This document shows, one piece after another, positions 4,518-5,559 of a stretch of 5,559 bases of DNA. The stretch spans positions 1 through 5,559 of the forward strand of contig JBGSLW010000083.1 of the NCBI GenBank assembly GCA_041740495.1. The letters are read 5' to 3'. The position numbers and the translations under genes were made by a program. Position 1 is the stretch's first letter; each line of letters opens with the position of its first letter. Below the pieces are notes generated by a model. The model was not told where the DNA came from. It ran no database searches and saw only the letters and a program-made list of their open reading frames with translations. The DNA is from JANMEB01 sp041740495 (lineage in GTDB: Bacteria; Planctomycetota; Planctomycetia; Pirellulales; Pirellulaceae).

Positions 4518-5559
4518 ATGTCCGATTCCCGCATCGTTACCGCCGAGATCGCGTCGGAGGATTTAACCGGCCGCACCGTCGGCGGGTACCTGGTCGTCCG
4601 TCGCTTGGGCCGCGGAGGAATGGCGGATGTGTATTTGGCCGAGCAGTTCTCGTTGCGGCGGCACGTCGCCCTCAAAGTCCTGAAAGCCTCGCTCGCCCGC
4701 GACGCCCAGTTCGTGCAACGGTTCCATCACGAAGCCCGAGCCGCCGCCGCCCTGATCCAATCCAATATCGTCCAGATCTACGAAGTGGGGGAAGATCGCG
4801 GAATCCATTTCATCGCCCAGGAGTACGTTCGCGGGCAGAACCTCAAGCAGTACATGCTTCGCCACGGCGCCGTCGATCCGGTCGTGGCTGTGAACATCAT
4901 CCGCCAAGTCGCCGCGGCCTTGCAAAAAGCTGCGGACAACCACGTGGTGCACCGGGATATCAAGCCGGAGAACATCATGCTGGTACCCAGCGGCGAGGTC
5001 AAAGTCGCCGACTTCGGTTTGGCTCGCATCAACGATCAAACGCGCGCCTCCGATTTGACGCAAATCGGCATCACGATGGGGACCCCTCTCTACATGAGCC
5101 CCGAACAAGTCGAGGGACGGGTCGTCGACGCCCGCAGCGATATCTACTCGCTGGGGATCACTTCCTATCACATGTTGGCGGGACAACCCCCGTTTGAAGG
5201 GGAGAACCCCCTGGCGATTGCTCTGCAGCACGTCAACAAGACTCCGCCGCCGCTCCACGTCCTGCGCCCCGACGTCCCCGAGGAACTCTGCCAGATCATC
5301 CAGCAGATGATGGCCAAAGAGCCGGCGGATCGGCATCAGACACCCCAAGAACTGATCCGCGACATTCGACGAATCGAAATCGACTTCGACCAGTGGGATG
5401 CCCTGATCGATAAGCTGGCGGTCGATCACGCCGCCGACCCGTTGACGGGGGCGGCCCCCAAGTACGCGGCGACGCGACAGTTGCAGGCGATCATGTCCGG
5501 ACGGCATCTCAGTCGCTGGTCGGTCCGCTTGGCCTGGCTCTGCTTCGGCGGCGCCGTCT
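4518..5559 (+). CDS. Hanks-type serine/threonine protein kinase, membrane-anchored (C-terminus cut by window edge)
   Basis: 347 codons are visible from ATG 4518 with no stop before the right edge. The complete kinase domain spans about residues 24-285: glycine loop LGRGGMADVY (30-39), ATP-binding Lys53 in VALK, helix-C Glu72 in HHEAR, catalytic loop HRDIKPEN (145-152, Asp147, Lys149, Asn152), DFG (165-167), activation segment ending GTPLYMSPEQ (188-197), DIYSLG (208-213) and the late Arg272. All catalytic residues are present, so it should be active, phosphorylating Ser/Thr, and HRD makes it an RD kinase of the type often controlled by activation-loop phosphorylation. After a linker, RLAWLCFGGAV (337-347) begins a probable transmembrane helix, so an outside sensor domain may follow beyond the window. 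The start is fixed because the next in-frame ATG (4620) is inside the glycine loop. No Shine-Dalgarno is evident. The 27-base gap suggests co-transcription with the cytochrome gene. Confidence 0.95.
   Translation, partial: MSDSRIVTAEIASEDLTGRTVGGYLVVRRLGRGGMADVYLAEQFSLRRHVALKVLKASLARDAQFVQRFHHEARAAAALIQSNIVQIYEVGEDRGIHFIAQEYVRGQNLKQYMLRHGAVDPVVAVNIIRQVAAALQKAADNHVVHRDIKPENIMLVPSGEVKVADFGLARINDQTRASDLTQIGITMGTPLYMSPEQVEGRVVDARSDIYSLGITSYHMLAGQPPFEGENPLAIALQHVNKTPPPLHVLRPDVPEELCQIIQQMMAKEPADRHQTPQELIRDIRRIEIDFDQWDALIDKLAVDHAADPLTGAAPKYAATRQLQAIMSGRHLSRWSVRLAWLCFGGAV

Noticed and set aside
4563..5507. 314-codon reverse open frame
   Set aside because: It is antisense to the kinase domain, in which every catalytic motif is in place.

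Overview
The window looks like a GC-rich chromosomal segment from a planctomycete, probably a Pirellulaceae-type organism. This is inferred from protein style only: a DUF3179 secreted protein, an exported multihaem cytochrome carrying an EPCGC motif, a Hanks-type kinase with a C-terminal membrane segment, and sparse Shine-Dalgarno sites. No rRNA, tRNA, CRISPR array, transposase or phage gene is visible.

Layout. On the minus strand, a secreted DUF3179-family protein (1740 to 697) is followed through an ATGA stop/start overlap by a partial exported protein with a CGCGHPLC cysteine cluster (700 to 1, cut by the left edge). These two form a divergent unit read leftward. After a 95-base divergent spacer (1741-1835) containing a palindromic AGTATACT, a DUF4416 protein starts at GTG 1836 and ends at 2390. 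A 357-base non-coding gap (2391-2747) follows. It holds a 95-bp unit repeated about 2.1 times, each period containing three dyad symmetries, and the array is bracketed by an 8-bp direct repeat. Rightward again come a 580-residue exported protein, with a degenerate 5'-nucleotidase/metallophosphoesterase-like front half and four CxxCH haem sites behind it (2748-4490), and then, after only 27 bases, a serine/threonine protein kinase (4518 to the right edge, partial).

How the genes fit together. Three of the five proteins appear exported (the CGCGHPLC protein, the DUF3179 protein and the tetrahaem cytochrome), and the kinase appears membrane-anchored, so the region is biased to the cell envelope and periplasm. 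The cytochrome and kinase are probably co-transcribed, and the two minus-strand genes are probably translationally coupled. DUF4416 is a conserved protein of unknown function with no evident link to its neighbours. No complete pathway can be reconstructed.

The most unusual items are the repeat array, in which two oppositely oriented hairpins share a loop and differ by compensatory base-pair changes (REP/BIME-like), the nucleotidase-like/cytochrome fusion with apparently lost metal-site motifs, and the DUF3179 protein lacking the usual CPLC motif.
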